From Collinsella bouchesdurhonensis (GTDB taxonomy: Bacteria; Actinomycetota; Coriobacteriia; Coriobacteriales; Coriobacteriaceae), in assembly GCF_900155365.1 (NCBI RefSeq), contig NZ_LT699739.1:242333-306332 (forward strand): a DNA stretch of 64,000 nucleotides, read 5' to 3'. The stretch's first letter is position 1. Every line of letters begins with the position of its first letter. The notes beneath the pieces were generated by a model. That model saw only the letters and a list, made by a program, of their open reading frames with translations. It searched no databases and had not been told where the DNA came from. Positions 51,718 to 60,511 of this stretch are shown piece by piece. Made by a program: the position numbers and the translations under genes.

Positions 51718-53032
51718 AAAGGTCTCCCCTATCGCGAATCACTCGTTCAAGTGCATCCTTACCCCGCTGGGAATAAGCTGCATAACGGTCGCGTTTGGAA
51801 CGGCGGCGCCCATCTTCGAGGGGCGGCATGATGCCAAAGTTCACATGCATCGGTTGATAATCTTCGACAGCGGGATCGGTTGCATAATCAATCAGGCACC
51901 CCAGCACAGATGTGTTGGGAAGCTCGAGATAGTCACGCGACGAAAGATCTGCAAAGGTGTTGAGAGCTGCGAGCAAACCGGAAGCAATCGCCTCGGTGTA
52001 GCCTTCGGTTCCTGCGATTTGGCCCGCAAAGCGCACTTTTGTGCCGGGTATACGCATCGTCTTGTCCAAAACATGGGGGCTGTCGATGAAAGTATTGCGA
52101 TGCATGACGCCAAAACGCGAGAACTCTGCATGCTCCAGCCCTGGAATCATGCGAAACACGCGTTTTTGTTCCGGAAATGTCAGATTCGTCTGAAAGCCCA
52201 CAAGATTATAGGCGGTGCAGTCGCGGTTTTCGGCACGAAGCTGCACTGCAGCCCATGGCCTACGGCCTGTGCGCGGATCGGTAAGGCCAACCGGCTTCAT
52301 CGCTCCAAAGCGAATCGCGTCAATTCCCTTGCGCGCAACTTCTTCTGCAGGCTGGCACGCTTGGAATAGGTCACGCGTCTCGAAGTCTTTCATAATGACG
52401 CGCTCGGCCGATGTGAGAGCTTCTATAAACGCCACATATTCATCTTTTGAAAAGGGAGCATTGAGGTAATCGCCCGTAGCGGAATCTTCGTATCGCGATT
52501 GAGAGAAGAGGATGTTCATGTCGAGGGAATCGGCTTCGACAATCGGCGCGGCAGCATCGAAGAACGAGAGACGGGCGCTTCCGGTAAGGTCTGAAATGGC
52601 ATCGGCAAGCGTGGCAGAACACAGCGGACCCGCCGCGATGACAACCGGGCCGTCCGGAATGGACGAAACCTCCTTACGAATCACTTCAATACGGTCGCGC
52701 TGTGCAATCTGCTTTTCCACGCATGATGCAAAGACGTCGCGGTCGACCGCCAACGCTCCACCTGCGGGAACAGATGCGCTTTTGGCGCATTCGAGAAGCA
52801 CGGAGCCCAACTGCGTGAGCTCGCGCTTCAACATCCCCGCAGCGGAGTCTTCACGCAGCGACTTCAAGGAATTAGAGCAGACGAGCTCTGCGAGATGCCC
52901 CGTATGGTGCGCAGCGGACATCTTATGCGGTCTCATTTCGTACAGTCGAACGCGCACGCCGCGATCGGCAAGTTGACATGCACACTCGCATCCAGCAAGA
53001 CCTCCGCCGATAATGCTCACGATCTGATCCAT
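51698..53032 (-). CDS. trmFO: Methylenetetrahydrofolate-tRNA-(uracil-5-)-methyltransferase TrmFO
   Basis: Folate/FAD-dependent enzyme that makes ribothymidine 54 in tRNA. FAD motif IIGGGLAGCECACQLADRG, then YEMRPHKMSAAHHTGHLAELVCSNS (first part conserved) with the catalytic Cys, and NVNFGIMPPL near the end (HVNFGIMPPLE). At 444 aa it is normal. The ATG at 53032 is chosen; a frame continuing 38 codons upstream overlaps dprA. Confidence 0.94.
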   Translation of the reverse strand: MDQIVSIIGGGLAGCECACQLADRGVRVRLYEMRPHKMSAAHHTGHLAELVCSNSLKSLREDSAAGMLKRELTQLGSVLLECAKSASVPAGGALAVDRDVFASCVEKQIAQRDRIEVIRKEVSSIPDGPVVIAAGPLCSATLADAISDLTGSARLSFFDAAAPIVEADSLDMNILFSQSRYEDSATGDYLNAPFSKDEYVAFIEALTSAERVIMKDFETRDLFQACQPAEEVARKGIDAIRFGAMKPVGLTDPRTGRRPWAAVQLRAENRDCTAYNLVGFQTNLTFPEQKRVFRMIPGLEHAEFSRFGVMHRNTFIDSPHVLDKTMRIPGTKVRFAGQIAGTEGYTEAIASGLLAALNTFADLSSRDYLELPNTSVLGCLIDYATDPAVEDYQPMHVNFGIMPPLEDGRRRSKRDRYAAYSQRGKDALERVIRDRGDLFDRNAL

Positions 53033-53060
53033 AAAAGACACTCCCCCGTTAATCAATTCA

Positions 53061-53987
53061 TCATGTTGTATTGTGCATGATTGCCGAGGAAGCCTGAAGC
53101 AATTCTTTGGTCGGCGCAAATCGTCCATCGAGCAATCGCTCGACAAATCCGTCGACGGTCAAACTGCTCATAGCCTGCAGCGTATCTATAGAGCTAAGGT
53201 TGAGAAAAAGGGACAGTTCGTTTATTGACATCGGATTTGCGATTACAGCATGTAAAATGCGCTGCTCGAGCTGCGAGCGTTGTTCAAGGGGATCGTGCGC
53301 CCCCTCCCTAAACATCCTCAGTTTTCCAAACACGCGCGAAATCGCCATTTCGAGTGAATCCTCATCGGCGATACAGCAAGCGCCGTTTGCAATTAGGTAG
53401 TTGGTTCCGCGCGACTCGGGGGAAAAGATCGAGCCGGGGACGGCAAATATCTCACGGCCAAGCTCAATTGCGGTTTCCGCCGTACTAAACGTGCCGGAAG
53501 GCAGACCCGCTTCTGTTATACACAGAGCGTTACCGAGGGCAGCGATGATTCGATTTCTGCGCGGAAAGGCATATTTTCTCGGCGGTGTTCCCCAAGGATC
53601 GAGCGAGACAATCGCCCCTTCCTGCGCCAGCGTCAGATCGAAGAGCGACTTAGAAGTACGCGGGTAAACGACATCGGCGCCACACCCCAAGACAACAACG
53701 TGCTTGCCACCGGCAGCAAGGGCAGAGCGCCCCGCGGCTTGGTCACAGCCTTTAGCCCCACCCGATACAACACATATATCTGATTGAGCTGCGATAGTTG
53801 CGGCGATTTCGGCAATAGCCAGGCCGTATGGCGACGCAGAGCGAGCTCCGATAATGGAGAGCGCAGGCCTATTGAGCAGCTCAATATTGCCTCGAACATA
53901 GAGCTTATTGGGAGGGCTGGGCAGTTCGAGAATGCTTGGGGGAAAGCGTGGGTCCAAGCGCTCGATTTCATAACAATTGGCTTTCAT
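53061..53987 (-). CDS. dprA: DNA processing protein DprA
   Basis: Loads RecA onto incoming single-stranded DNA in natural transformation. The Rossmann-like domain has IIGARSASPYG, VVSGGAKGCDQAAGRSAL and VVVLGCGADVVYP. The usual SGxAxGID reads SGGAKGCD here. The C-terminal winged helix is about 230-305. 308 aa. It starts 1 bp after the comM stop, forming a competence-related pair. Confidence 0.92.
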   Translation of the reverse strand: MKANCYEIERLDPRFPPSILELPSPPNKLYVRGNIELLNRPALSIIGARSASPYGLAIAEIAATIAAQSDICVVSGGAKGCDQAAGRSALAAGGKHVVVLGCGADVVYPRTSKSLFDLTLAQEGAIVSLDPWGTPPRKYAFPRRNRIIAALGNALCITEAGLPSGTFSTAETAIELGREIFAVPGSIFSPESRGTNYLIANGACCIADEDSLEMAISRVFGKLRMFREGAHDPLEQRSQLEQRILHAVIANPMSINELSLFLNLSSIDTLQAMSSLTVDGFVERLLDGRFAPTKELLQASSAIMHNTT

Positions 53988-53988
53988 C

Positions 53989-55506
53989 TTATGCACGTGC
54001 CCTTCCCTGAAACATGGCGGCTTCCAGAACATGCTCACTCGTCACAGATGCAGAATGCGATAGGTCGGCGACCGTTCTTGCCACTCGAGCTAATCGCACG
54101 ATTCCTCGTGCCGTCAAAAGATTTCTTTTTGAATAAGCCAGCAGGGTACTCTCTCCATCCTCATTGAATTCGAGCGTTCGGATAGAGGCTTCGGCCGAAG
54201 TGGAGGCGTCTGGCGCAAAAGAGCGAAATGCGCGGCGTATGCGTGCAGATCTAAATTCTCTAGCCTCGAGAACTTGCGCTTGCATCTCTGCAGTCGACAT
54301 CCCCTCGCTTCCCTGAACGATAAGCTCTGCAGAAGGACGCATTACGCTGATAGAGATATCGATTCGGTCGGCGAGCGGTCCCGATAGCTTTGCTTGATAG
54401 CGCTCGACCGCTGCCGGAGTGCACCGGCATTCGACTTCTGGATCACCGAGATAGCCGCAGGGACAGGGATTGCTTGCAGCAAGCAATTGAAAACGCGCCG
54501 GGAAAAGATAGGAACCGTCTGCGCGGATAATGCGAACGACTCCTTCTTCGATAGGCTGCCTGAGCATTTGAAGCACATGAGACGGCCACTCCCCCATCTC
54601 TTCGAGAAACAGCACTCCACCATGTGCAAGGCTCGCCTCCCCTGGACGGACGGGCCGGTTGCCGCCTAAAAGGCCTGCCGCAGAAAGACTATGGTGAGGA
54701 CGACGAAATGGCCGTCGCCCGCAAAGCAGATCTTCCAACGGCTCACCGATAACGGAATGAATGCTGAGCGCTTCTAAAAGTTCCGCATCGTCAATCGGCG
54801 GCAAAATGCCGCACAGGCGTTGCGCAAGCATGCTTTTTCCTGCGCCGGGCGTTCCGATCATCATCAAACCATGCTCGCCTGCAGCGGCGATGACCATACC
54901 TCGCTTTGCGATTTCCTGTCCAACGACATCGGCGTAATCTAGTGACACCGCCGGTGTCCGCTGCCTAAATTGAGGTTGAACGCGAAGGGCCGCCCAGGAA
55001 TCTTTGCCGCCGCGAAAGGCGCTGATGCTTTGAACGTAATAGCGATTGACGTTTGGAAGCGAAACAGGCTCACCCATCTCGCCTCCAACAAGATCTAGAC
55101 CCATCTCTCGAGCAAGAATTTGATAGGGCACTTCTCCTCGGGTGGCAAGGACGCTGCCGTCAAGTGCAATCTCCCCAAAGAAGAGGCTGCTTTCGAGGCC
55201 TTCACGCGGTATTTGCTTTGAAAGGGCCAATATTGCCACGGCAATAGGCAGGTCAAGGCTGGACCCTGTCTTTTTTATATCGCTTGGAGAGAGGTTGACC
55301 GTAATGCTCTTGCGAGGGATTTCGAAACTGGTTGAACGCAATGCGCAGCGAATCCTGCTTCGAGCTTCCAAAACAGTTGAGTCGGGCATTCCGACAATCG
55401 TGATTCCCGGAATACCCTCCGCCATCGAAACCTCAACCGTCACAGGGAATGCTTCGACCCCGCGAATACAGGCGGCGTGAATCGCATAAACTTCGCGCCC
55501 GCTCAT
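53989..55506 (-). CDS. comM: YifB/ComM family Mg chelatase-like AAA ATPase
   Basis: Helicase-like AAA+ protein promoting branch migration during transformation. An N-terminal Lon-protease-like (ChlI) domain (1-165) starts AIHAACIRGVEAFPVTVE; Walker A is IGTPGAGKSMLAQRL; GVLFLEEMGEW is Walker B; CPCGYLGDPEVECRC is the conserved Cys stretch. 505 aa. The ATG at 55506 overlaps the yraN stop (ATGA). Upstream of dprA. Confidence 0.94.
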   Translation of the reverse strand: MSGREVYAIHAACIRGVEAFPVTVEVSMAEGIPGITIVGMPDSTVLEARSRIRCALRSTSFEIPRKSITVNLSPSDIKKTGSSLDLPIAVAILALSKQIPREGLESSLFFGEIALDGSVLATRGEVPYQILAREMGLDLVGGEMGEPVSLPNVNRYYVQSISAFRGGKDSWAALRVQPQFRQRTPAVSLDYADVVGQEIAKRGMVIAAAGEHGLMMIGTPGAGKSMLAQRLCGILPPIDDAELLEALSIHSVIGEPLEDLLCGRRPFRRPHHSLSAAGLLGGNRPVRPGEASLAHGGVLFLEEMGEWPSHVLQMLRQPIEEGVVRIIRADGSYLFPARFQLLAASNPCPCGYLGDPEVECRCTPAAVERYQAKLSGPLADRIDISISVMRPSAELIVQGSEGMSTAEMQAQVLEAREFRSARIRRAFRSFAPDASTSAEASIRTLEFNEDGESTLLAYSKRNLLTARGIVRLARVARTVADLSHSASVTSEHVLEAAMFQGRARA

Positions 55507-55991
55507 CGCTGGGCGTCCCATTCAAATGCATCCTGAACGTGAGTGATGCGCGCAGCACCCCCGCTCAGCAGCGTAATGGCAATAATGTCAAAACGCAGCG
55601 ATGTGACTGGGTAATGTTCCATTACATAGCATGAGGCAATGCGAGCGTACCGAAGGCACTTTCTTTCATCAACGGCTTCCTCGGGATATATATCAATCGT
55701 TGAGGACCTTGAGGCGCGTCTTGTTTTAACCTCGACAAGTACGATTTCATCCGAATCGAGATCGTGAGCGATGATATCCGCTTCGCCCTCGCGACAGCGG
55801 TACTGCCTCTCAACCACCTCGAGGCCCCGCTCCTCAAGATATGAACACGCAAGCGCCTCACCTAGATAACCGAGCTCCTTGGGCGTAAGCGTTTCAATGA
55901 ACTCGGGGAAATCATCGCCGCTTTTAAGAGCTTCCTCCGCGACGCGCCTTGAATTGCTGATTCGCCCAGCTTGCCGATCCGTTGTAGACAT
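55503..55991 (-). CDS. UPF0102 (YraN) family protein, endonuclease-like fold
   Basis: A 162-aa protein of the YraN family, which has a restriction endonuclease-like fold. The catalytic-type motif GEADIIAHDLDSDEIVLVEVKTR (E, D and E-x-K) is intact, preceded by GYLGEALACSYLEERG. The ATG at 55991 has GGAAGG upstream. The family nearly always sits between rnhB and comM, as here. In vivo role is not established. Confidence 0.9.
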   Translation of the reverse strand: MSTTDRQAGRISNSRRVAEEALKSGDDFPEFIETLTPKELGYLGEALACSYLEERGLEVVERQYRCREGEADIIAHDLDSDEIVLVEVKTRRASRSSTIDIYPEEAVDERKCLRYARIASCYVMEHYPVTSLRFDIIAITLLSGGAARITHVQDAFEWDAQR

Positions 55992-56164
55992 ACCGATCAC
56001 TTCCTTCCTGTGTTGGAGGAAGTATCGATGGAGGAAGCGCCTCAATAAACCGCAAGAACTCACAGGGGACTTGATCAAAAGTCCTTTGATTCTTCCCCAA
56101 ATCTAACAGCCCAGGTAAAAGGGTCAAAAGCTGGCACGGAGAAGAAATTGAGCGCAATCATGAT

Positions 56165-56953
56165 CTAGAAAAGAGTCTGCGTTTCTAAGAAATTGCCACA
56201 AAATGATACGCGATGTACAGGCGATAGACCCTGCTCTTTGATGGCTTGGATATGCTCTGCCGATGCGTAGCCTTTTGATTGCGCAAAGTGATATCCCGGA
56301 TACTCAGCGTCAAGCTCAACCATCATCTCGTCACGAGTCACTTTGGCCACGATGGAAGCGGCGGCGATGCAGGCAACATGTGCATCGCCATGGACGACAT
56401 TTCGCTCTTGGGGAACCGCTCCAAGAGGGTTGCCATCCATCAGGACGCAGTCGGGCGCAAGGCCGGTATCCTCAACAGCTCCAGCAACAGCGCGTCTGAG
56501 GGCCGCCGCCATGCCAATCTCATCAATCACTTCCGGAGCAATATGGCAGATGCCTACAGCGGTGGCAACATCTGTAATCTTGACCGCCAATAACTCACGA
56601 CGCGCCGGCGTAAGCTGCTTGCTGTCATTGATGCCCCAAATGATGGGCTCTGCGGGAAGGCAAACGGCGCACACGGTGAGCGGGCCAGCAACAGACCCCC
56701 TGCCCACCTCGTCAACACCAACCACAACGCCGTTTCCGCCCAGCTCGACCATCTGTTCATACATGTGACGGACGCGTTCTTGTTCGCGTTGTTCTTTTTC
56801 AAGACGACGCGAAGCGCGCTCACAGGCTTTTTTAACCTGCTGGCGCGGGTCGTCCCGATAGCGCTCGATAAGCGCTGCGAGTTCCTCGATTTGAGCTGAA
56901 GCGAGCTCTGCAGAGATGACAGCTGCTGGAGCGGAGCTTGTCATATTGGCCAT
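56165..56953 (-). CDS. rnhB: Ribonuclease HII
   Basis: Cleaves RNA of RNA-DNA hybrids. The catalytic DEDD residues are in VGVDEVGRGSVAGP (D, E), LMDGNPLG (D) and VTRDEMM (D). The N-terminal about 75 residues are an extra helical segment typical of the Gram-positive form. The ATG at 56953 with AGGAAG upstream is chosen. 262 aa. Just after the rplS terminator. Confidence 0.95.
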   Translation of the reverse strand: MANMTSSAPAAVISAELASAQIEELAALIERYRDDPRQQVKKACERASRRLEKEQREQERVRHMYEQMVELGGNGVVVGVDEVGRGSVAGPLTVCAVCLPAEPIIWGINDSKQLTPARRELLAVKITDVATAVGICHIAPEVIDEIGMAAALRRAVAGAVEDTGLAPDCVLMDGNPLGAVPQERNVVHGDAHVACIAAASIVAKVTRDEMMVELDAEYPGYHFAQSKGYASAEHIQAIKEQGLSPVHRVSFCGNFLETQTLF

Positions 56954-56968
56954 GGGACTTCCTATCAT

Positions 56969-56998
56969 TAAAAAAGGACCGCCCGGAGGCGGTCCTTT
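56969..56998 (-). terminator. Terminator of rplS
   Basis: AAAGGACCGCC and GGCGGTCCTTT form a perfect 11-bp stem with a 4-nt loop followed by TTTTA on the minus strand, 33 bp after rplS and just before rnhB. rnhB therefore relies on read-through or its own promoter. Confidence 0.93.
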
Positions 56999-57031
56999 AA
57001 CAGGCGATTAACAACCGACTCGCAGTTGTGC

Positions 57032-57373
57032 TTAGCGCTTCTCGGGGATGCGAGCAGCCTTGCCCACCTTGTCACGCAGATAGTAGAGCTTAGCGCGACG
57101 AACACGGCCGTGACGAACAACCTCGAGCTTGGCGATCTTGGGGCTGTGCAGCGGGAACGTACGCTCGACACCAATGCCAAAGGAGATCTTGCGGACGGTG
57201 AAGGTCTCGCGAGCACCGGCACCGCTCATGCGGATAACGTCGCCCTGAAAGACCTGGATGCGCTCGCGATCGCCTTCCTTAATGCGGTAGTGCACCTTGA
57301 CGTTGTCGCCGACGCGAACCTGAGGAATGTCCTCGCGGATCTGCTGGCGCTCAATTGCGCGAATGTAGTCCAT
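57032..57373 (-). CDS. rplS: 50S ribosomal protein L19
   Basis: Large-subunit protein at the subunit interface. It starts [18 protein letters not shown] and has [39 protein letters not shown] and KLYYLRD. 113 aa is normal. Codon use is strongly C-ending. The family is highly conserved, so the call is secure. Confidence 0.98.
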   Translation of the reverse strand: MDYIRAIERQQIREDIPQVRVGDNVKVHYRIKEGDRERIQVFQGDVIRMSGAGARETFTVRKISFGIGVERTFPLHSPKIAKLEVVRHGRVRRAKLYYLRDKVGKAARIPEKR

Positions 57374-57440
57374 GTTATTTCCTTACTCTTCTAGAGGTGC
57401 CGCACACGAATGTCGACACGTAGTTGAACAAACGAAAGTA

Positions 57441-57468
57441 ATTATACGCAAGTACCTGCGCGAAGCAA
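57441..57468 (-). promoter_or_regulatory. rplS promoter
   Basis: TTGCTT and TATAAT with a 16-bp spacer on the minus strand, about 65 bp upstream of the rplS ATG. Confidence 0.75.
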
Positions 57469-57515
57469 GAAGAAATAGCGACAAAACCTTAGTTTATGGA
57501 GGTTCCTTAAATCAG

Positions 57516-57543
57516 CGTACCCCCTCCTCACGGAGGGGGTACG
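57516..57543. terminator. Perfect 12-bp hairpin downstream of ppdK
   Basis: CGTACCCCCTCC, loop TCAC, GGAGGGGGTACG: arms match completely. It lies 43 bp after the ppdK stop. There is no T-run on either side, so it may terminate weakly, block exonucleases at the ppdK 3' end, or do something else. Confidence 0.6.
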
Positions 57544-57585
57544 AAAGGGGGAAGCGTTTTTATCGCAAAACGATGCTAGATGCAA

Positions 57586-60321
57586 CTAGCGATCGGATAG
57601 CTTTGCCTGCGCTGCGGCAAGTCGAGCAATAGGCACGCGATACGGAGAGCAAGAGACATAGTCGACTCCCGCCTTGTAGAGCTTCTTGATAGAACGGGGA
57701 TCACCACCGTGCTCACCGCAAACACCAAGATCAAGCTTGGGATTGGTGGAGCGGCCGCGATCGACAGCCATCTTCACCAGCGAGACCACTCCGTCATCGA
57801 TCGTCTCGAACGGATTGGACTCGAGAACGTGACGATGCAGATAAATCGGGATGAACTTCGACTCGGCGTCATCGCGGGAGAAGCCGAACGTGGTTTGGGT
57901 CAAGTCGTTTGTGCCAAAGCTGAAGAAGTCTGCGTGCTGAGCGATCTCGTTTGCCGTAACGCAGGCTCGAGGAAGCTCGATCATCGTTCCGATAGGAATG
58001 TCAAGCTCAACAGTATTCTCGCGCTCGACGTCGTCGATAACACGTTCGATTACAGAGCGCAGCTGCGCAAGCTCGGTGGTCATAGAGACGAGCGGCACCA
58101 TGATCTCGGGACGCGGATCGAGGCCCTGAGCCTTCAAAGTGGCGGCAGCAGAAGCGATAGCCCTCACCTGCATCAAAGGCAGATCGGGGAATACAATCGA
58201 AAGGCGCACGCCACGAAGGCCAAGCATCGGGTTGGACTCAATCATGCCGTCAATACGACGCAGGAGGGCGCGCTTGGGTGCAAGCTCCTCCGCAGTTGCA
58301 CCTTCAGCCTCGGCGCGCGCAATCTCGACCTCAAGGGCACGCGGATCATCCAGGAACTCATGCAGGGGCGGATCGAGCAGACGAACGATAACGTTTTTGC
58401 CGTCCATTTCGCGGAACATCTCGAGGAAGTCCTTGGTCTGAACGGAAAGAAGATCGGCGAGTGCATGCTGGCGGACATCGGGCTCGTCAGTGAGGATGAA
58501 GGTCTGAATGATCTGCTTGCGATCTCCCAGGAACATATGCTCAGTGCGGCACAGGCCGATTGCCTCGGCGCCCAGCTCGCGAGAAAGCTTTGCATCCTCG
58601 GGGTTATCCGCATTGGCACGAACGCCGACAAGATGACCGAAGGAGGCATCGCGGCGAATATCGTCTGCCCAAGACAGAATGGTCTCGAGGTCGCCGGAAA
58701 GCTCGGCCGAAACCAGCGGTACGGCACCGAGCACAACGATTCCCTGAGCACCGTCGATGGAAATCATGTCACCCTCATGAAGAACGGTATCGGTGCCCTC
58801 TACGCGAACCTCTTTCTTGGCAGCATCGATGCGGAAGGATTCAACACCGCAAACGCACGGAGTACCCATGCCGCGCGCGATGACGGCAGCATGGCTGGTC
58901 TTGCCACCGTGGCTCGTGAGGATGCCCTCTGCGGCAACCATGCCCTTGAGGTCATCGGGGTTGGTTTCCCAGCGAACGAGGATGCACGGCTCGCCCGCCT
59001 CTGCGCTCGCGACGGCATCATCGGAAGAGAAGACGACCTTGCCCACAGCGGCGCCGGGGCTTGCATTGAGACCGCGAGCGAGGATATCGACCTTGGCCGT
59101 GGTGTCAAACTGCGGATGGAGCAGCTGATCGAGCTGAGACGGATCGATGCGTGAAACCGCTTCGTCACGCGTGATAAGACCCTCTTCGACCATCTCGATG
59201 GCAATGCGCAACGCAGCCGTAGCGGTACGCTTGCCCACGCGAGTTTGCAGCATCCAGAGCTTGCCCTGCTCGATTGTGAACTCGATATCGCACATATCAC
59301 GATAGTGATTTTCAAGGGTCACGAAAACCTGCTCGAGCTCGGCGCCCGCCTCTTCAAGACCGGGGGTCTTCTTAAGATCGGTGATGGGCTCGGTGTTGCG
59401 AATACCAGCGACAACGTCTTCGCCCTGGGCGTTGACAAGGAAGTCGCCGTAGAACTCTTTGGTTCCGTCTGCCGGGTTGCGGGTAAAGGCGACACCGGTA
59501 GCTGAAGTCTCGCCCTTGTTACCAAAAACCATCACCTGCACGTTGACGGCAGTGCCCAAATCATCTGAGATTGCGTGCTGCTTGCGGTACAGGATAGCGC
59601 GCTCATTCATCCAGCTGCCAAAAACGGCCTGGATGGCAAGGCGAAGCTGGAGGCTCGGGTCACTCGGGAAGCACACCTCGCCATCAACGACGAGCTCAGG
59701 ATGAATTTCGGCAGAAACGTGAGAGGAGAAGATCTCCTTGAATTCGGCAACAAGCTCTTCGAGGTCCTCGGCAGAAAGATCGGAGTCGTTGCGAACGCCA
59801 GCGACAACCTTCTTCTGCGTAATGGCATTCTCAAAAAGATCAGCATCGACATCAAGAACGACGTTCGAGAACATCTGGATGAAGCGACGATAAGAATCCC
59901 AGGCGAAACGAGGATTTTCCGTCTGTTTAATCAGGCCCTGCACAGATTCGTCGTTAAGGCCAAGATTCAAAACGGTATCCATCATGCCGGGCATGGAGAA
60001 CGGGGCACCGGAACGCACGGAAACCAGCAGAGGGTCGTTAGGATCGCCGAGCTTCTTGCCCATGCGACGCTCGAGATCATCCTCTGCTTGACCGATCTCG
60101 TCAAGAGCGCCATCGGGCCAGGTGTTGTTGGCTCCCGAGTACTCGACGCAGGTCTGGCAGGTGATGGTGAATCCCGGAGGAACAGGCAGGCCGATGCGCG
60201 CCATCTCGGCAAGGTTGGCGCCCTTGCCGCCGAGCGTGTAATTCATGCTCGATGCGCCTTCGGTTACATCGGTCCCGTGCTCGTCAACACCAAAACGGTA
60301 GACGCGCTGCTGTGTGCTCAC
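57586..60321 (-). CDS. ppdK: Pyruvate, phosphate dikinase
   Basis: Interconverts pyruvate, ATP and phosphate with PEP, AMP and pyrophosphate. N-terminal ATP-grasp domain (about 1-340, start LGGKGANLAEMARIGLPVPPGF); swivelling phosphohistidine domain with LTSHGGKTSHAAVIARGMG near residue 455; C-terminal PEP/pyruvate TIM barrel with GVCGEHGGDPRS near 830. At 911 aa it is full length. AAAGGGG precedes the ATG. Codon use is biased as in highly expressed genes. Its regulator ppsR is 190 bp upstream on the same strand. Confidence 0.97.
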   Translation of the reverse strand: MSTQQRVYRFGVDEHGTDVTEGASSMNYTLGGKGANLAEMARIGLPVPPGFTITCQTCVEYSGANNTWPDGALDEIGQAEDDLERRMGKKLGDPNDPLLVSVRSGAPFSMPGMMDTVLNLGLNDESVQGLIKQTENPRFAWDSYRRFIQMFSNVVLDVDADLFENAITQKKVVAGVRNDSDLSAEDLEELVAEFKEIFSSHVSAEIHPELVVDGEVCFPSDPSLQLRLAIQAVFGSWMNERAILYRKQHAISDDLGTAVNVQVMVFGNKGETSATGVAFTRNPADGTKEFYGDFLVNAQGEDVVAGIRNTEPITDLKKTPGLEEAGAELEQVFVTLENHYRDMCDIEFTIEQGKLWMLQTRVGKRTATAALRIAIEMVEEGLITRDEAVSRIDPSQLDQLLHPQFDTTAKVDILARGLNASPGAAVGKVVFSSDDAVASAEAGEPCILVRWETNPDDLKGMVAAEGILTSHGGKTSHAAVIARGMGTPCVCGVESFRIDAAKKEVRVEGTDTVLHEGDMISIDGAQGIVVLGAVPLVSAELSGDLETILSWADDIRRDASFGHLVGVRANADNPEDAKLSRELGAEAIGLCRTEHMFLGDRKQIIQTFILTDEPDVRQHALADLLSVQTKDFLEMFREMDGKNVIVRLLDPPLHEFLDDPRALEVEIARAEAEGATAEELAPKRALLRRIDGMIESNPMLGLRGVRLSIVFPDLPLMQVRAIASAAATLKAQGLDPRPEIMVPLVSMTTELAQLRSVIERVIDDVERENTVELDIPIGTMIELPRACVTANEIAQHADFFSFGTNDLTQTTFGFSRDDAESKFIPIYLHRHVLESNPFETIDDGVVSLVKMAVDRGRSTNPKLDLGVCGEHGGDPRSIKKLYKAGVDYVSCSPYRVPIARLAAAQAKLSDR

Positions 60322-60368
60322 GATAATCCCCTTTCATCGCATCTGTGTTGATGCACTATCGTGGTATG

Positions 60369-60398
60369 AAAAGCCCGGACCTCAGTTGGAGTCCGGGC
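60369..60398 (-). terminator. Terminator between ppsR and ppdK
   Basis: GCCCGGAC and GTCCGGGC form a perfect 8-bp stem with a 10-nt loop, followed on the minus strand by TTTTC. It would end ppsR transcripts about 110 nt past the stop, or act as an attenuator in front of ppdK. Confidence 0.8.
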
Positions 60399-60421
60399 AA
60401 TTAGCATGATAGGCAAAAACC

Positions 60422-60437
60422 TACGAAATCTTTCGTA
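60422..60437. repeat. Palindrome in the ppsR-ppdK interval
   Basis: TACGAAATCTTTCGTA: 7-bp arms match perfectly around two bases. A second shorter inverted repeat, GTAAC-GAAA-GTTAC, lies at 60460-60473. Either could be an operator for ppdK. Confidence 0.55.
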
Positions 60438-60511
60438 TTAAGGGATATGACCCGCGACCGTAACGAAAGTTACCGTAAACGGCTCTACATGTGGTTACTT
60501 GATGTAGATAC

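Noticed and set aside
55924-56157. A 77-codon minus-strand frame between yraN and rnhB
   Set aside because: It overlaps the start of yraN out of frame and shows no ribosome-binding site or resemblance.
57709-59154. A 481-codon open frame opposite ppdK
   Set aside because: Antisense of a highly expressed, strongly codon-biased gene; no recognisable domain.
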